DNA of 64,000 bases. Origin: Halobacillus_A sp043497005 (GTDB lineage: Bacteria; Bacillota; Bacilli; Bacillales; Halobacillaceae). This document shows, piece by piece, positions 53,388 through 61,360 of the stretch; positions within the stretch are counted from its first letter, which is position 1, and every line of letters starts with the position of its first letter. The notes under the pieces were generated by a model that was given only the letters and a program-made list of their open reading frames with translations, had not been told where the DNA came from and ran no database searches. The stretch lies in the NCBI RefSeq assembly GCF_043497005.1, contig NZ_JBIEKE010000002.1, positions 806,001-870,000 on the forward strand, in the 5' to 3' direction. The position numbers and the translations under genes were made by a program.

Positions 53388-53852
53388 ATGTACTCAGATC
53401 ATACAAACCGCGAATTAGCAGAATCTTTATTTATAGTAAACCGCCATGCCAAAACAGCACCACAGCCTAAGCATTTATACGATATAAAAAAACAAGCCAT
53501 CTCCAAGCTGCTCAAAGAAAATAAAGCCAAAAAGGTAGGCCTTCATTTCTCTGAGCATCCAAAATTCAGTAAACAGCATTCGACCCTGCTCATAGAAATA
53601 GGCGGGTATTATTTTCATATTCCAGCTGAAAAAAAAGATTTTGATCAGCTTAAGCATTTAGGCTCCGTTGACCAATCCTACCGAAATCCAAAACCTAAGC
53701 TGTCATTATCCAAAGCGAAACGAGTACTTTATGATTATTTAGGTTGGGACCAAAAAAAAGTAAGAACCACTTCAACTTCTTACCAATCCTCCCCTTCGTT
53801 GTTAGGTCAACAGAATATCACCCCGTGGAATCAACGACATAAACGCCGATAA
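53388..53852 (+). CDS. kre: YkyB/Kre, comK regulator homologue
   Basis: The 154-residue basic protein matches YkyB, reported as Kre, which lowers comK mRNA in B. subtilis. Identity rests on its length, the basic lysine-rich middle (LLKENKAKKVGLHFSE), YYFHIPA, and position beside cheV and ykuE. The C-terminal part is low-complexity Ser/Gln rich. AAAGGAGGACATGT precedes the ATG. Whether it controls competence here is unknown. Confidence 0.85.
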   Translation: MYSDHTNRELAESLFIVNRHAKTAPQPKHLYDIKKQAISKLLKENKAKKVGLHFSEHPKFSKQHSTLLIEIGGYYFHIPAEKKDFDQLKHLGSVDQSYRNPKPKLSLSKAKRVLYDYLGWDQKKVRTTSTSYQSSPSLLGQQNITPWNQRHKRR

Positions 53853-53876
53853 GCAGTCCAGAATTCTGGACTGCTT
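53851..53876 (+). terminator. kre terminator palindrome
   Basis: AAGCAGTCCAGAA and TTCTGGACTGCTT are the halves of a perfect 26-nt palindrome at the kre stop, with only a weak T-run after it. Confidence 0.6.
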
Positions 53877-53932
53877 ATCTTATGTTTCGTTCGCTTTTAA
53901 AAAAGGTATGTACCCCAGTAGGAGGGGATAAT

Positions 53933-54145
53933 ATGACAATGAATGCTATGGACGATTTTCTTTACCACTTAAAGCGTTATATGGAATATACAACAGAAAT
54001 GAGATCTTCGTACGAACATTTATCAGATCATGAAAAAAAAATTATCTTAGAGTCCCACCCGGATGGAAATAGTCCAGAAGTGATTTCTAAGCAGGTTTAC
54101 CAATGGCACGATACATTATTTAAAAGAATGGAAAAAGATAAATAA
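53933..54145 (+). CDS. Small hypothetical protein
   Basis: The 70-residue helical protein has no membrane segment or known motif. It begins MTMNAMDDFLYHLKRYMEYT and has a HEKKIILESHPDG middle. ATG 53933 is preceded by AGGAGGGGATAAT, a strong site. The longer frame upstream is not supported. It lies between kre and cheV on the plus strand. Function unknown. Confidence 0.7.
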   Translation: MTMNAMDDFLYHLKRYMEYTTEMRSSYEHLSDHEKKIILESHPDGNSPEVISKQVYQWHDTLFKRMEKDK

Positions 54146-54164
54146 CCAGCCTCAAAAACGAGAG

Positions 54165-54412
54165 GATACAGCATAAAAAATCCGAACGATTTTATAGCTA
54201 ATGAGTTCGGACTTTTTATGTTAAAGTAAAATGTACACCGCTCCATCAAAACCCTTTACTTTCCCTGTGGACGGTTTCAGCTTCCTTAAGAAGCAAAGAA
54301 ACGATATCCTGGCGGGAACTTCGGCTTGTACTGTTTCCACCTTTAACTGCGCTAATGAACTGCGTTTATACGTTCGTTCATTTATTGACATCAATGCTAT
54401 TTAAATTCCCAG
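54165..54412 (+). repeat. Intergenic repeat family C, copy C2
   Basis: AGCATAAAAAATCCGAACGA with a TCCGAAC/GTTCGGA hairpin (54181-54187 and 54205-54211) near the left and GCTAATGAACTGCGTTTATA near 54351-54370, as in C1. Internal 90 nt differ from C1. It lies between two convergent gene ends. Confidence 0.75.
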
Positions 54413-54418
54413 GATTTT

Positions 54419-55324
54419 CTAATTAATATGGCTGTCAATTGTTTGGATTAGGTTTACTATTTCCGGTTTAGAGATTTGAGCATCTGCGCCTACTTTTTCT
54501 CCTTTGTGTTTTAAATCTTGAGTAATCAAAGAAGAAAAAATAACAACCGGCATTTCCTTCAAATTTTCATGCTCTTTTACGAGCTTTGTAAAATGGTGTC
54601 CATCCATTCTTGGCATTTCGATATCGGTAATGATAAGCTGATATTCTTCGAGTGCCTCTTTCCCCACATCTGCTAGTTGAATTAAGTGGTCATAAGCAGC
54701 CTTTCCATCTTCGAAGCAAGTAGTATGAACGTATCCCGCTTCATTCAAAGTTTCTTTCAGCAGACCCCTGAGTAATCCTGAATCTTCTGCAATCAATATC
54801 TTTTTATTTGAGCGTTCTCTTTTCCCTAATTCCTGGATTTGCTCAGAATGAACACTTGTCTTCGGGTTAATATCAGCTACCAATTTTTCAAAATCCAGCA
54901 AGAGCAGCAAATCTTCATCTTTTTTAATAACACCCGTTATTTGTGTTTCGAGTCCTTGATACATTTTCCCCGGCTTCTCTATTGATTCCCAAGAAATACG
55001 GTGGATCTGTGTAACAGTATGTACGTGAAATACAATTTTAGTTTGATTAAACTCGGCTAAAATAAATTTGTCCTGCTCCGGATGAGTTGAGGTCTCAAAT
55101 CCTAAGGCATGAGCTACATCCACAACAGGTACAACATCTCCACGAATTTCAATAATCCCTTCCAGTGCCTGATGAGGATGCGGGATTTCAGTAACTGGTA
55201 AAGGATTAAGAATTTCTTTTACCTTAATGACGTTAATACCAAATCTATTGTTTCCTATGCTGAATTCTACAATTTCCAACTCATTCGTTCCACTTTCTAA
55301 TAATATTCCTTGTTGGTTCTGCAT
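54419..55324 (-). CDS. cheV: Chemotaxis coupling protein CheV
   Basis: The 301-residue protein has an N-terminal CheW-like domain (about 10-160) that links chemoreceptors to CheA, and a C-terminal receiver domain (about 170-300) with IAEDSGLL (acidic pocket), the phospho-acceptor in LIITDIEMPRMDG and a conserved lysine in SKPE. It is a long-known adaptation element in Bacillus chemotaxis. Positioned like B. subtilis cheV beside ykyB. Confidence 0.95.
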   Translation of the reverse strand: MQNQQGILLESGTNELEIVEFSIGNNRFGINVIKVKEILNPLPVTEIPHPHQALEGIIEIRGDVVPVVDVAHALGFETSTHPEQDKFILAEFNQTKIVFHVHTVTQIHRISWESIEKPGKMYQGLETQITGVIKKDEDLLLLLDFEKLVADINPKTSVHSEQIQELGKRERSNKKILIAEDSGLLRGLLKETLNEAGYVHTTCFEDGKAAYDHLIQLADVGKEALEEYQLIITDIEMPRMDGHHFTKLVKEHENLKEMPVVIFSSLITQDLKHKGEKVGADAQISKPEIVNLIQTIDSHIN

Positions 55325-55454
55325 ATGTGATTCGTCCTCTCCCTCATTACATGCTTATCTTTAGAAGATACCACAATCTCTTCTTATGTAGTACCTAAGA
55401 ACGACTAAATGACAAATAAATGGTTCTTTTGGCATAGTTAATTAAAAAATAAGT

Positions 55455-55605
55455 CTTAAACAAAACTGAATAAAGCATAAAATCATCCGAACGATTTGGA
55501 GAAATCCATCCGGATGATTTATGTTTAAGAGCCCCCATCTGCTCCACTGTGGCAGCATTTTGACTATGCTAATGAGCTGTGTTTATCTTAGTTAAATGTT
55601 ATCGC
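55455..55605 (+). repeat. Intergenic repeat family C, copy C3
   Basis: AAACAAAACTGAATAAAGCA leads to AATCATCCGAACGATTT pairing with AAATCcatCCGGATGATT (55481-55518), and GCTAATGAGCTGTGTTTAT follows at 55569-55587. The remaining bases to 55745 have no visible gene. Confidence 0.75.
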
Positions 55606-55745
55606 ATGCCATCCTTACTAGAATCTATAAAAATTAAAAATTCATAAACTGTCTTATTACCCAATTTATATAATTGTATGTTAACGGAAAAATCAAAAAC
55701 ATATAGAAATCCCCATGGTTACGCCCAAGCTGGTAGGAGACCGCT

Positions 55746-55946
55746 TTAATCATTACGTATAATTAAGTATACGATTAACCCGACGACTGGGAAAAACAAT
55801 GTTCCAAGAAGAACAACTAATGTATAGCCCTGACTTTTTCCTTTTCGAATAGAATCACGATAGGCCCATACACTTGTCACTATATTTAATATAAAAAGAA
55901 CTAAACCAAATAATATAAATAATATAAAAAACATTCCTATTTCCAA
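55746..55946 (-). CDS. Small membrane protein with PLDc_N-type fold
   Basis: The product is two hydrophobic helices with a short polar loop (VWAYRDSIRKGKSQG) and the terminal GLIVYLIIRND, the pattern of the PLDc_N family of short membrane proteins. TTG 55946 is the best start (GGAGG with an 8-nt spacer); a GTG three codons earlier is too close to that site. About 66 residues. Function unknown. It is followed on the same strand by nothing for 400 nt. Confidence 0.65.
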   Translation of the reverse strand: MEIGMFFILFILFGLVLFILNIVTSVWAYRDSIRKGKSQGYTLVVLLGTLFFPVVGLIVYLIIRND

Positions 55947-55997
55947 TTCTTCCACCTCCTCTATAATATACGAGAAAGTGAAAAGAAACGTTTCAGT

Positions 55998-56387
55998 TTA
56001 TGCGGCTTTTTTCGACCTTTTTCTTATGATGGTTGCCATCTTTTTCACACTTTTAACAAACACGAGTAAAAGCCCAAACGTACTCATAGCCAATAGACTG
56101 ATCGACCAGAAATAAGCAGGTAAATTCGCAGTCTGTGATTCGTATGAATAGCGGTCTATTAACTGTAGAAAAAGAAATCCCACAAAGATACAATTTACAT
56201 AGCTTAAAAGGACCAGCCAATTCTTTGCTGCCAACCATTCAATCAACGGCTTAACTATCCACATAGTTCCTGCCATAAAAATAAAAACGAGACTAAACAA
56301 TAAATGCCAGGCCTCTAACCCAAAAATCCGCAGCAAGTCTTCATCAAACCAATTGTAAACAGCGTCTAATATTGAAAAGTCAATCAT
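55998..56387 (-). CDS. Hypothetical four-helix membrane protein
   Basis: The 129-residue protein has about four membrane segments and a basic C-terminal tail (KKMATIIRKRSKKAA). ATG 56387 follows AAGGGAGAATTTGCG; upstream codons lack a site. It sits between the AlkD-like gene and the PLDc_N gene on the same strand, with a 51-nt gap to the latter. No family recognised. Confidence 0.65.
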   Translation of the reverse strand: MIDFSILDAVYNWFDEDLLRIFGLEAWHLLFSLVFIFMAGTMWIVKPLIEWLAAKNWLVLLSYVNCIFVGFLFLQLIDRYSYESQTANLPAYFWSISLLAMSTFGLLLVFVKSVKKMATIIRKRSKKAA

Positions 56388-56447
56388 CGCAAATTCTCCC
56401 TTACGTTTGCTTTTCATCATTTTAGACACCGGCATTAAATATTATAC

Positions 56448-57155
56448 TTAAGGGTTGAAGCTGACTTCATATCCTTTTTTCTTTATCCATTTCAGTCCTT
56501 CCCGCCTGCTGAGCGGGCGCATTTCGTGATTTTGGATGAATGCCGCAACTGCTGTCGGGCAGGACTTACTATATTCACGCAGCGACCATCCAATCGCCTT
56601 TTCAATAAAAAACTCTTTTTCATGCTTAAGCTCTCTAATCGTTTGAAAAAGCAGTTCTTCATCTGTGTGTTCTTTACTTTTCAATTGAAAAAGCAGACTC
56701 GCCCTTCTCACCCATAAATTAGAAGAGCGAGACCACCGTATAGTTAAAGGATGAAGATACTGTGAATGGGATGTAAAGTAATTACCACATAGTTGAGAGC
56801 TGATCATATCAACCGTATCCCACCACGAATGTTGAGAGATTAACTCCTTGTATATGCCTATAGATGATATAGGAGTAGAACGACGATAGCTGTTTAGTAA
56901 GGTTAAAGCGGCATAATGGCATTCTCTTTCTTCCTCTTTATAAAGAAGTTCCACCACTTCCACAGTTTCTGCATAACTTCTCTCTGGAAAGAGCGCCATC
57001 ACTTCTTTGATAATCTTTTTTCGCTCAGGTGTTTTAATACCATAAAAAGAAAATTTATTTTTCATATATTGTTCCATTCGAAATCGCTGATCTTCATTTC
57101 GATTTGCTTGAAATGCAGTTACAATTGATTCATGTATAGCATGGCTTCTACTCAT
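56448..57155 (-). CDS. DNA alkylation repair protein, AlkD-like
   Basis: The 235-residue all-helical protein matches the AlkD glycosylase superfamily of HEAT-like repeats, with NLWVRRASLLFQL and the terminal helix with WSLREYSKSCP. AlkD enzymes remove positively charged alkylated purines. Specificity cannot be read from the sequence. ATG 57155 follows AGGGAGAGGG; a TTG that overlaps the patatin stop could be an alternate start. It lies 14 nt after the patatin-like gene in the same direction. Confidence 0.85.
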   Translation of the reverse strand: MSRSHAIHESIVTAFQANRNEDQRFRMEQYMKNKFSFYGIKTPERKKIIKEVMALFPERSYAETVEVVELLYKEEERECHYAALTLLNSYRRSTPISSIGIYKELISQHSWWDTVDMISSQLCGNYFTSHSQYLHPLTIRWSRSSNLWVRRASLLFQLKSKEHTDEELLFQTIRELKHEKEFFIEKAIGWSLREYSKSCPTAVAAFIQNHEMRPLSRREGLKWIKKKGYEVSFNP

Positions 57156-57169
57156 CTGCCCTCTCCCTT

Positions 57170-58021
57170 TCAAGAAACAATAAAAGAGTTTAAATCACTG
57201 GCTCTATTTTTGGTATCCTCATAACCCAGCTGGTATAAATGGTGAAGCTTATTACGGTTTCTTTCAATCCGATTCACCTTTAGAGGCTGAGTGGGACGAA
57301 TGACAAACGCCTGTTGTGAGATTTCTAAATGTCGAATAGTTTCCATCGTTTTGTTATAAAATGAATGGCGGTTTTTCAAAGCTTGAACAAAATTAGGATA
57401 GTCTTTATATTTCCGCTGGAAGTACCAATTCCACTTCATCTTCGGCTTAATATACCCATCATTCCTTGTTAACACAATCACATGCTTTTTATTACCGAAT
57501 TCTATAGAGTGCTGTATAGGGATGGGATCTGCAATGCCACCATCCATTAGTTCATGGCCTAAATAAGAAATACTAGGAGCTATTAAAGGAAGTGAGCTTG
57601 TAGCCCGCATAATTTTCAATAAACTTTCACGATCTGGAAAATCGTTATAATAAACGGGCATGCCTGTCTTCATGTTCGTCGTGCCTACTACAAAGTTAGT
57701 GGATCGATTCATAAACGACTCATAATCAAAAGGCACTAATTGATTGGGCAGTGTGTCAAAAATAAAATCCATCCCAAACAATTGCTTGTGGGTCATCATT
57801 CGTTTAAACGATATGTATTCAGGGTGATCGCCGTATTCGACGAGCACTTTGTAATTCCGTCCTCTCTGCTTCGCCACATAGGAACTTCCGTTACAAGCTC
57901 CCGCTGAGGTGCCTGCTACATACGAAAAATGAATATCCTCATCGAGTAAATAATCGAGTACACCTGCTGTATAAGCTCCTCTCATTCCTCCTCCTTCTAA
58001 CACTAAACCAGTATGCTCCAT
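57170..58021 (-). CDS. Patatin-like phospholipase
   Basis: The 283-residue protein has the patatin oxyanion loop GGGMRGAY, the nucleophile motif GTSAG (GxSxG) and the catalytic Asp in DGG, forming a Ser-Asp dyad for acyl-ester hydrolysis. No signal peptide is present, so it acts in the cytoplasm or on the inner face. ATG 58021 follows AAAGGATGGGGGTT. It is likely cotranscribed with the AlkD-like gene. Confidence 0.92.
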   Translation of the reverse strand: MEHTGLVLEGGGMRGAYTAGVLDYLLDEDIHFSYVAGTSAGACNGSSYVAKQRGRNYKVLVEYGDHPEYISFKRMMTHKQLFGMDFIFDTLPNQLVPFDYESFMNRSTNFVVGTTNMKTGMPVYYNDFPDRESLLKIMRATSSLPLIAPSISYLGHELMDGGIADPIPIQHSIEFGNKKHVIVLTRNDGYIKPKMKWNWYFQRKYKDYPNFVQALKNRHSFYNKTMETIRHLEISQQAFVIRPTQPLKVNRIERNRNKLHHLYQLGYEDTKNRASDLNSFIVS

Positions 58022-58060
58022 AACCCCCATCCTTTCTACCTATTAGTTTACCACGAACTG

Positions 58061-58092
58061 AAAAAAAGCAGCCACGAATGCGGCTGCTTTTT
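58061..58092. terminator. Terminator near fbpB-like and patatin genes
   Basis: AAAAAAAGCAGCC pairs with GGCTGCTTTTT around ACGAATGC, between the FbpB-like gene and patatin. It ends the former on the minus strand. Confidence 0.85.
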
Positions 58093-58105
58093 CATTATGA
58101 TATGA

Positions 58106-58252
58106 TCAGTTTATCATTTCGTTTTTATCTGTGTTTTTTACTCTTTTTTCGTCTAATTGGTCATCGATTTTGTCTAAGGCTTGTTGATCATTTAATAATT
58201 CTTGTTTATTCTGATCGACGAGCTCTTCAAATGAGATTCGGTTCGGTCTCAT
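58106..58252 (-). CDS. FbpB-family small basic protein
   Basis: The 48-residue protein begins MRPNRISFEELVDQNKQE and continues LLNDQQALDKIDDQLDEK, matching the Fur-regulated basic protein B (FbpB/FbpA) profile; related proteins help iron-sparing regulation with the FsrA RNA in B. subtilis. AAAGGAG precedes the ATG by 8 nt. No clear Fur box is visible upstream, so iron control is not shown. Missed by a length cut-off. Confidence 0.75.
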   Translation of the reverse strand: MRPNRISFEELVDQNKQELLNDQQALDKIDDQLDEKRVKNTDKNEMIN

Positions 58253-58356
58253 GATCAAAACTCCTTTCCTTCAACTTCAATTTCATTGTAACAGAAAAAA
58301 TAAAAGATAAATCAAAATTGTTTGAACATTTTGTTAACAATTGTGGAGGTAGTATA

Positions 58357-59505
58357 ATGCAGAAAAAAATAAATCATAAGCTTTTAGATATTCAGATTTC
58401 AGGCATACGGCAATTCTTTAATATGATCGGGCAATACGAAGATGTCGTTTCTTTAACGATAGGCCAGCCAGATTTCTCTACACCCGATCATGTAAAAAAC
58501 GCAGCGATACATGCTATCCAACATGATCGCACGACTTATACTCATAATGCAGGCATTGCAGAACTCCGCAGCGCGATCAGTGACTATGTCCATGACAGTT
58601 TCAACTTACAGTATAACCCTCTTAATGAGATCATAGTAACCGTAGGAGCGTCCCAGGCCATTGATATTACGCTTCGTACAATTATAGAGCCTGGAGATGA
58701 AGTTATTCTCCCAGCTCCTATATATCCGGGTTATGAGCCATTAATAAAACTTGCAGGCGCTACAGTAAAATATGTAGACACGAGTCAGAATCACTTTAAG
58801 TTAACAGCTGATCTACTTGAAGAAGCCATTACAGAAAAAACGAAGTGTGTTATTACTCCTTATCCTTCAAACCCTACAGGAGTATCCTTAACAAAAGAGG
58901 AGCTTCGTGACATTTCAAAGATTATTCAGGATCACGAGATTTTTATGATTGCAGATGAAATATATAGTGAATTAGTCTATGATCAAGTTCATACGTCCAT
59001 CGCCTCATTTACGGACATTCGGGACCACGTGATTGTCATTAATGGAGTTTCTAAGTCTCATGCAATGACGGGGTTCAGGATTGGTTATTTATTGGCCCCT
59101 GAATGGCTGGCTCAACAAATTCTTAAAGTGCACCAGTACAATGTGTCTTGTGCCACTTCGATCAGCCAATATGCAGCACTAGAAGCTATATTGAATGGAA
59201 AGCATGACCCAGAGGTTATGAAAAACGCTTATCAAGAAAGACGCGAATATGTAATGAATCGACTGGATAAAATGGGATTAGAATACATCGTACCTGATGG
59301 CGCATTTTACATTTTCCCAAAATTCTCTTCTGAAGAATCAACGTTTAAAGCCGCCGTGGATTTAGTGGAAAAAGCCGGAGTAGCCCTTGTTCCTGGAAGT
59401 GCATTTTCTTTCTATGGTGAAGGATATGTAAGATTATCTTATGCTTATAGTAAATCAACTCTGGAGAAAGGCCTTGACCGGTTAGAACAATATTTAAAGA
59501 GCTGA
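58357..59505 (+). CDS. patA: N-acetyl-LL-diaminopimelate aminotransferase PatA
   Basis: PLP aminotransferase of fold type I that performs the transamination step of the acetyl route to diaminopimelate. The 382-residue protein has NPTGVSL, the aspartate in ADEIYSEL and the Schiff-base lysine in NGVSKSHAMTGFRIG. Start ATG 58357 follows GGAGGTAGTATA. The assignment over other aspartate-type aminotransferases rests on the cheV/patA neighbourhood seen in B. subtilis and on the dapH-dapL genes 10 kb away. Confidence 0.88.
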   Translation: MQKKINHKLLDIQISGIRQFFNMIGQYEDVVSLTIGQPDFSTPDHVKNAAIHAIQHDRTTYTHNAGIAELRSAISDYVHDSFNLQYNPLNEIIVTVGASQAIDITLRTIIEPGDEVILPAPIYPGYEPLIKLAGATVKYVDTSQNHFKLTADLLEEAITEKTKCVITPYPSNPTGVSLTKEELRDISKIIQDHEIFMIADEIYSELVYDQVHTSIASFTDIRDHVIVINGVSKSHAMTGFRIGYLLAPEWLAQQILKVHQYNVSCATSISQYAALEAILNGKHDPEVMKNAYQERREYVMNRLDKMGLEYIVPDGAFYIFPKFSSEESTFKAAVDLVEKAGVALVPGSAFSFYGEGYVRLSYAYSKSTLEKGLDRLEQYLKS

Positions 59506-59626
59506 CCTTTTGTAAAAATTCATTAAATTTTAGTGACAAACGGACATCTTCTAAAGAATTAGAGTATTCTTATGGTAAAATAGGGATGTAACCATTGGAT
59601 TACTATGGCTTTGTAAGAGAGGAAGA

Positions 59627-60154
59627 GTGAGATTGTCTGAACAAATGAAAAGAGAGTGGTTGGAGTGGATAAAAGCCATTGCCATAGCGATTGCACTTGC
59701 TTTTGTTTTACGCACCTTTTTCTTTGCCACGTCAATCGTTGAGGGGGCGAGTATGAACCCTACGTTAGAAAGCGGAGAAAGAGTTATGTTCAATAAAATT
59801 ATCTATTATATAGATGAGCCAAACCACGGGGATATAGTAATTATAGAAAAACCAACTAAAAATTATGTAAAACGAGTGATTGGTCAACCCGGGGACACGA
59901 TTGAATTTAAGAATAATCAACTATATGTGAATGACCAGCCTCAAGAACAAACCTATTTAAATGAGCAGTCAACAGCCGGGACCAGAGATTTTGGACCTGT
60001 TGATGTACCTGAAGGCAGATACTTTGTAATGGGTGATAACCGCTCCGTTAGTAAAGACAGTCGAAATGGACTGGGTTTCGTCAGTGAGGATGAGATTATT
60101 GGCCGTACCGAACTTATTATTTATCCTTTTAACCAAATCAGCTTAACCAAATGA
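59627..60154 (+). CDS. Signal peptidase I
   Basis: Type I signal peptidase of the SipS/SipT kind: one N-terminal membrane helix (about 12-30), catalytic Ser in GASMNPTLESGE, catalytic Lys in NYVKRVIGQPGD, and the downstream MGDNRSVSKDSR box. 175 residues from GTG 59627; TTG 59633 has better spacing to GAGAGG and is equally possible. It cleaves secretory signal peptides at the outer membrane face of the cytoplasmic membrane. Bidirectional terminator follows. Confidence 0.93.
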   Translation: MRLSEQMKREWLEWIKAIAIAIALAFVLRTFFFATSIVEGASMNPTLESGERVMFNKIIYYIDEPNHGDIVIIEKPTKNYVKRVIGQPGDTIEFKNNQLYVNDQPQEQTYLNEQSTAGTRDFGPVDVPEGRYFVMGDNRSVSKDSRNGLGFVSEDEIIGRTELIIYPFNQISLTK

Positions 60155-60155
60155 T

Positions 60156-60192
60156 AAAGCGTCCCGCACCTTGCTAAAGGTAGGGACGCTTT
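60156..60192. terminator. Bidirectional terminator, signal peptidase / YvrJ
   Basis: AAAGCGTCCC (60156-60165) and GGGACGCTTT (60183-60192) form a 10-bp stem between the convergent genes. Confidence 0.85.
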
Positions 60193-60194
60193 AT

Positions 60195-60332
60195 TCACGT
60201 TCGACCGGAAAATTGATGAAGCGTCTCTATGAGTACGTCCAGCTTTCCTTCAATGCGGTGAAGTAAATAAAAAGTAACCGCGATCGGAAAACCTAAATCA
60301 GTAACTATAGGAAGCCAGCCTTCCACTTTCAT
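60195..60332 (-). CDS. YvrJ family small protein
   Basis: The 45-residue protein has one membrane-spanning segment with the family pattern DLGFPIAVTFYLLHRIEGKLD. AGGGGG abuts ATG 60332; a close GTG is an alternative. It lies past a terminator from DUF2922, so expression needs read-through or its own promoter. Function of the family unknown. Confidence 0.75.
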   Translation of the reverse strand: MKVEGWLPIVTDLGFPIAVTFYLLHRIEGKLDVLIETLHQFSGRT

Positions 60333-60344
60333 TCCCCCTCTTAT

Positions 60345-60374
60345 ACAAAAAGCCGCTGTAAAAGCGGCTTTTTC
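60345..60374 (-). terminator. Terminator between DUF2922 and YvrJ genes
   Basis: Minus-strand AAAAAGCCGCTT and AGCGGCTTTTT pair around a short loop and run into TTTTTGTAT, ending the DUF1659-DUF2922 transcript. Confidence 0.85.
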
Positions 60375-60379
60375 AATCA

Positions 60380-60592
60380 TTAAAGTTCCACAGCGGTTAC
60401 GTTACGTTCAACAATGCGAGCTTCTTTCTTCTCGATTAAATCCCCGCCGCTTGAGTAAAAACAATTCTCTGCAATAATCGCTTCCATAGCAGCATTTACA
60501 TCTGCTTCGCTCACAGGTTCAACAGGGTGGTCAATAGAGATGGTCACCACTTTTTCTTCTTCATTTAAAAACTTAAGTTCCAGCTTCTTCAT
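60380..60592 (-). CDS. DUF2922 family small protein
   Basis: The 70-residue protein begins MKKLELKFLNEEEKVVTISID and has the DUF2922 core DVNAAMEAII. It is soluble with no catalytic motif. A GAGGGGGATT site precedes the ATG. It is 32 nt downstream of the DUF1659 gene. Function unknown. Confidence 0.85.
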   Translation of the reverse strand: MKKLELKFLNEEEKVVTISIDHPVEPVSEADVNAAMEAIIAENCFYSSGGDLIEKKEARIVERNVTAVEL

Positions 60593-60624
60593 AATCCCCC
60601 TCCTCTCTTAGTTTTTTCTCTTGA

Positions 60625-60849
60625 TTAAAGGTCGACTAAAACAGAACGATCATTCCGTTCAATGGTTGACAACAAGTTTTCCTGAAGTGCTTCGATCGCT
60701 ACAGCGATGTTATAGAGCTGTTCTTCAGTAGCTTCCATTTTTACGTTGTTAAATGATTTACGACGATACTTTACATTTCCTTTATCGTCTGTTCCGTTTT
60801 CAAACACGAGCTGCAGCTGACTGTTAACCATATCTGCTGTGACTGCCAT
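60625..60849 (-). CDS. DUF1659 family small protein
   Basis: The 74-residue protein matches DUF1659 in length and in the KYRRKSFNNVKMEATEEQ stretch. ATG 60849 follows AAAGGAGGTGATTCAC, one of the strongest ribosome sites in the window, so it is probably well expressed. It starts a DUF1659, DUF2922, YvrJ gene set common in Bacillales and often found together; function unknown. Confidence 0.87.
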   Translation of the reverse strand: MAVTADMVNSQLQLVFENGTDDKGNVKYRRKSFNNVKMEATEEQLYNIAVAIEALQENLLSTIERNDRSVLVDL

Positions 60850-61036
60850 GTGAATCACCTCCTTTCACTTCTATAATCGTAAAAAGTATAAAAGAGGTGT
60901 TACTTAAATTAAAGATTTCTACAAATTTTATAAAGAAAGGGTCAGTGATAAGCTTTTAACAGAAATAATAAGGTTACCAGTCACCGAAAAGCTGTAAAAG
61001 AGCGAAGTATGGTACCCTTTTAAACAAACTGAAAAA

Positions 61037-61067
61037 AGTGAGTTCCCGTCAGGGAGCTCACTTTTTC
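61037..61067. terminator. Terminator downstream of the 61109 micro-ORF
   Basis: AAGTGAGTTCCC and GGGAGCTCACTT pair around GTCA, with CTTTTTC on the plus side and TTTTTTC on the minus side. Confidence 0.75.
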
Positions 61068-61108
61068 GATTTCTGTGTATTTAAATCCTATTCCTTATGG
61101 TATATCAC

Positions 61109-61189
61109 TTAGCCTCGGTCGAAAATACAGAACCCTATAAAACTAAACAAAACGACTAGACAGACAAGGAACATAACAATCTCTGTCAT
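61109..61189 (-). CDS. 26-residue membrane micro-ORF
   Basis: The frame encodes MTEIVMFLVCLVVLFSFIGF and six more residues, a single membrane helix with a short hydrophilic end. GGGGTGAAGGT precedes the ATG, and a terminator follows 40 nt after the stop. Independent transcript structure argues for a real small gene. It resembles KdpF-like tiny membrane peptides in layout only; no kdp genes are nearby. Family unknown. Confidence 0.5.
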   Translation of the reverse strand: MTEIVMFLVCLVVLFSFIGFCIFDRG

Positions 61190-61360
61190 ACCTTCACCCC
61201 CTCTTCATTCATTCCTATTTTATCAAATATTTAATGTAATAACTTCATTTATTATATCACTTACCAAGAAGCTAATTCTCATTTAAGTTAGGAATAAAAA
61301 TTATTGATTTTATTTTACCATACCCTAGAGTTCACATAAAAGTCACACATTATTGAATAC

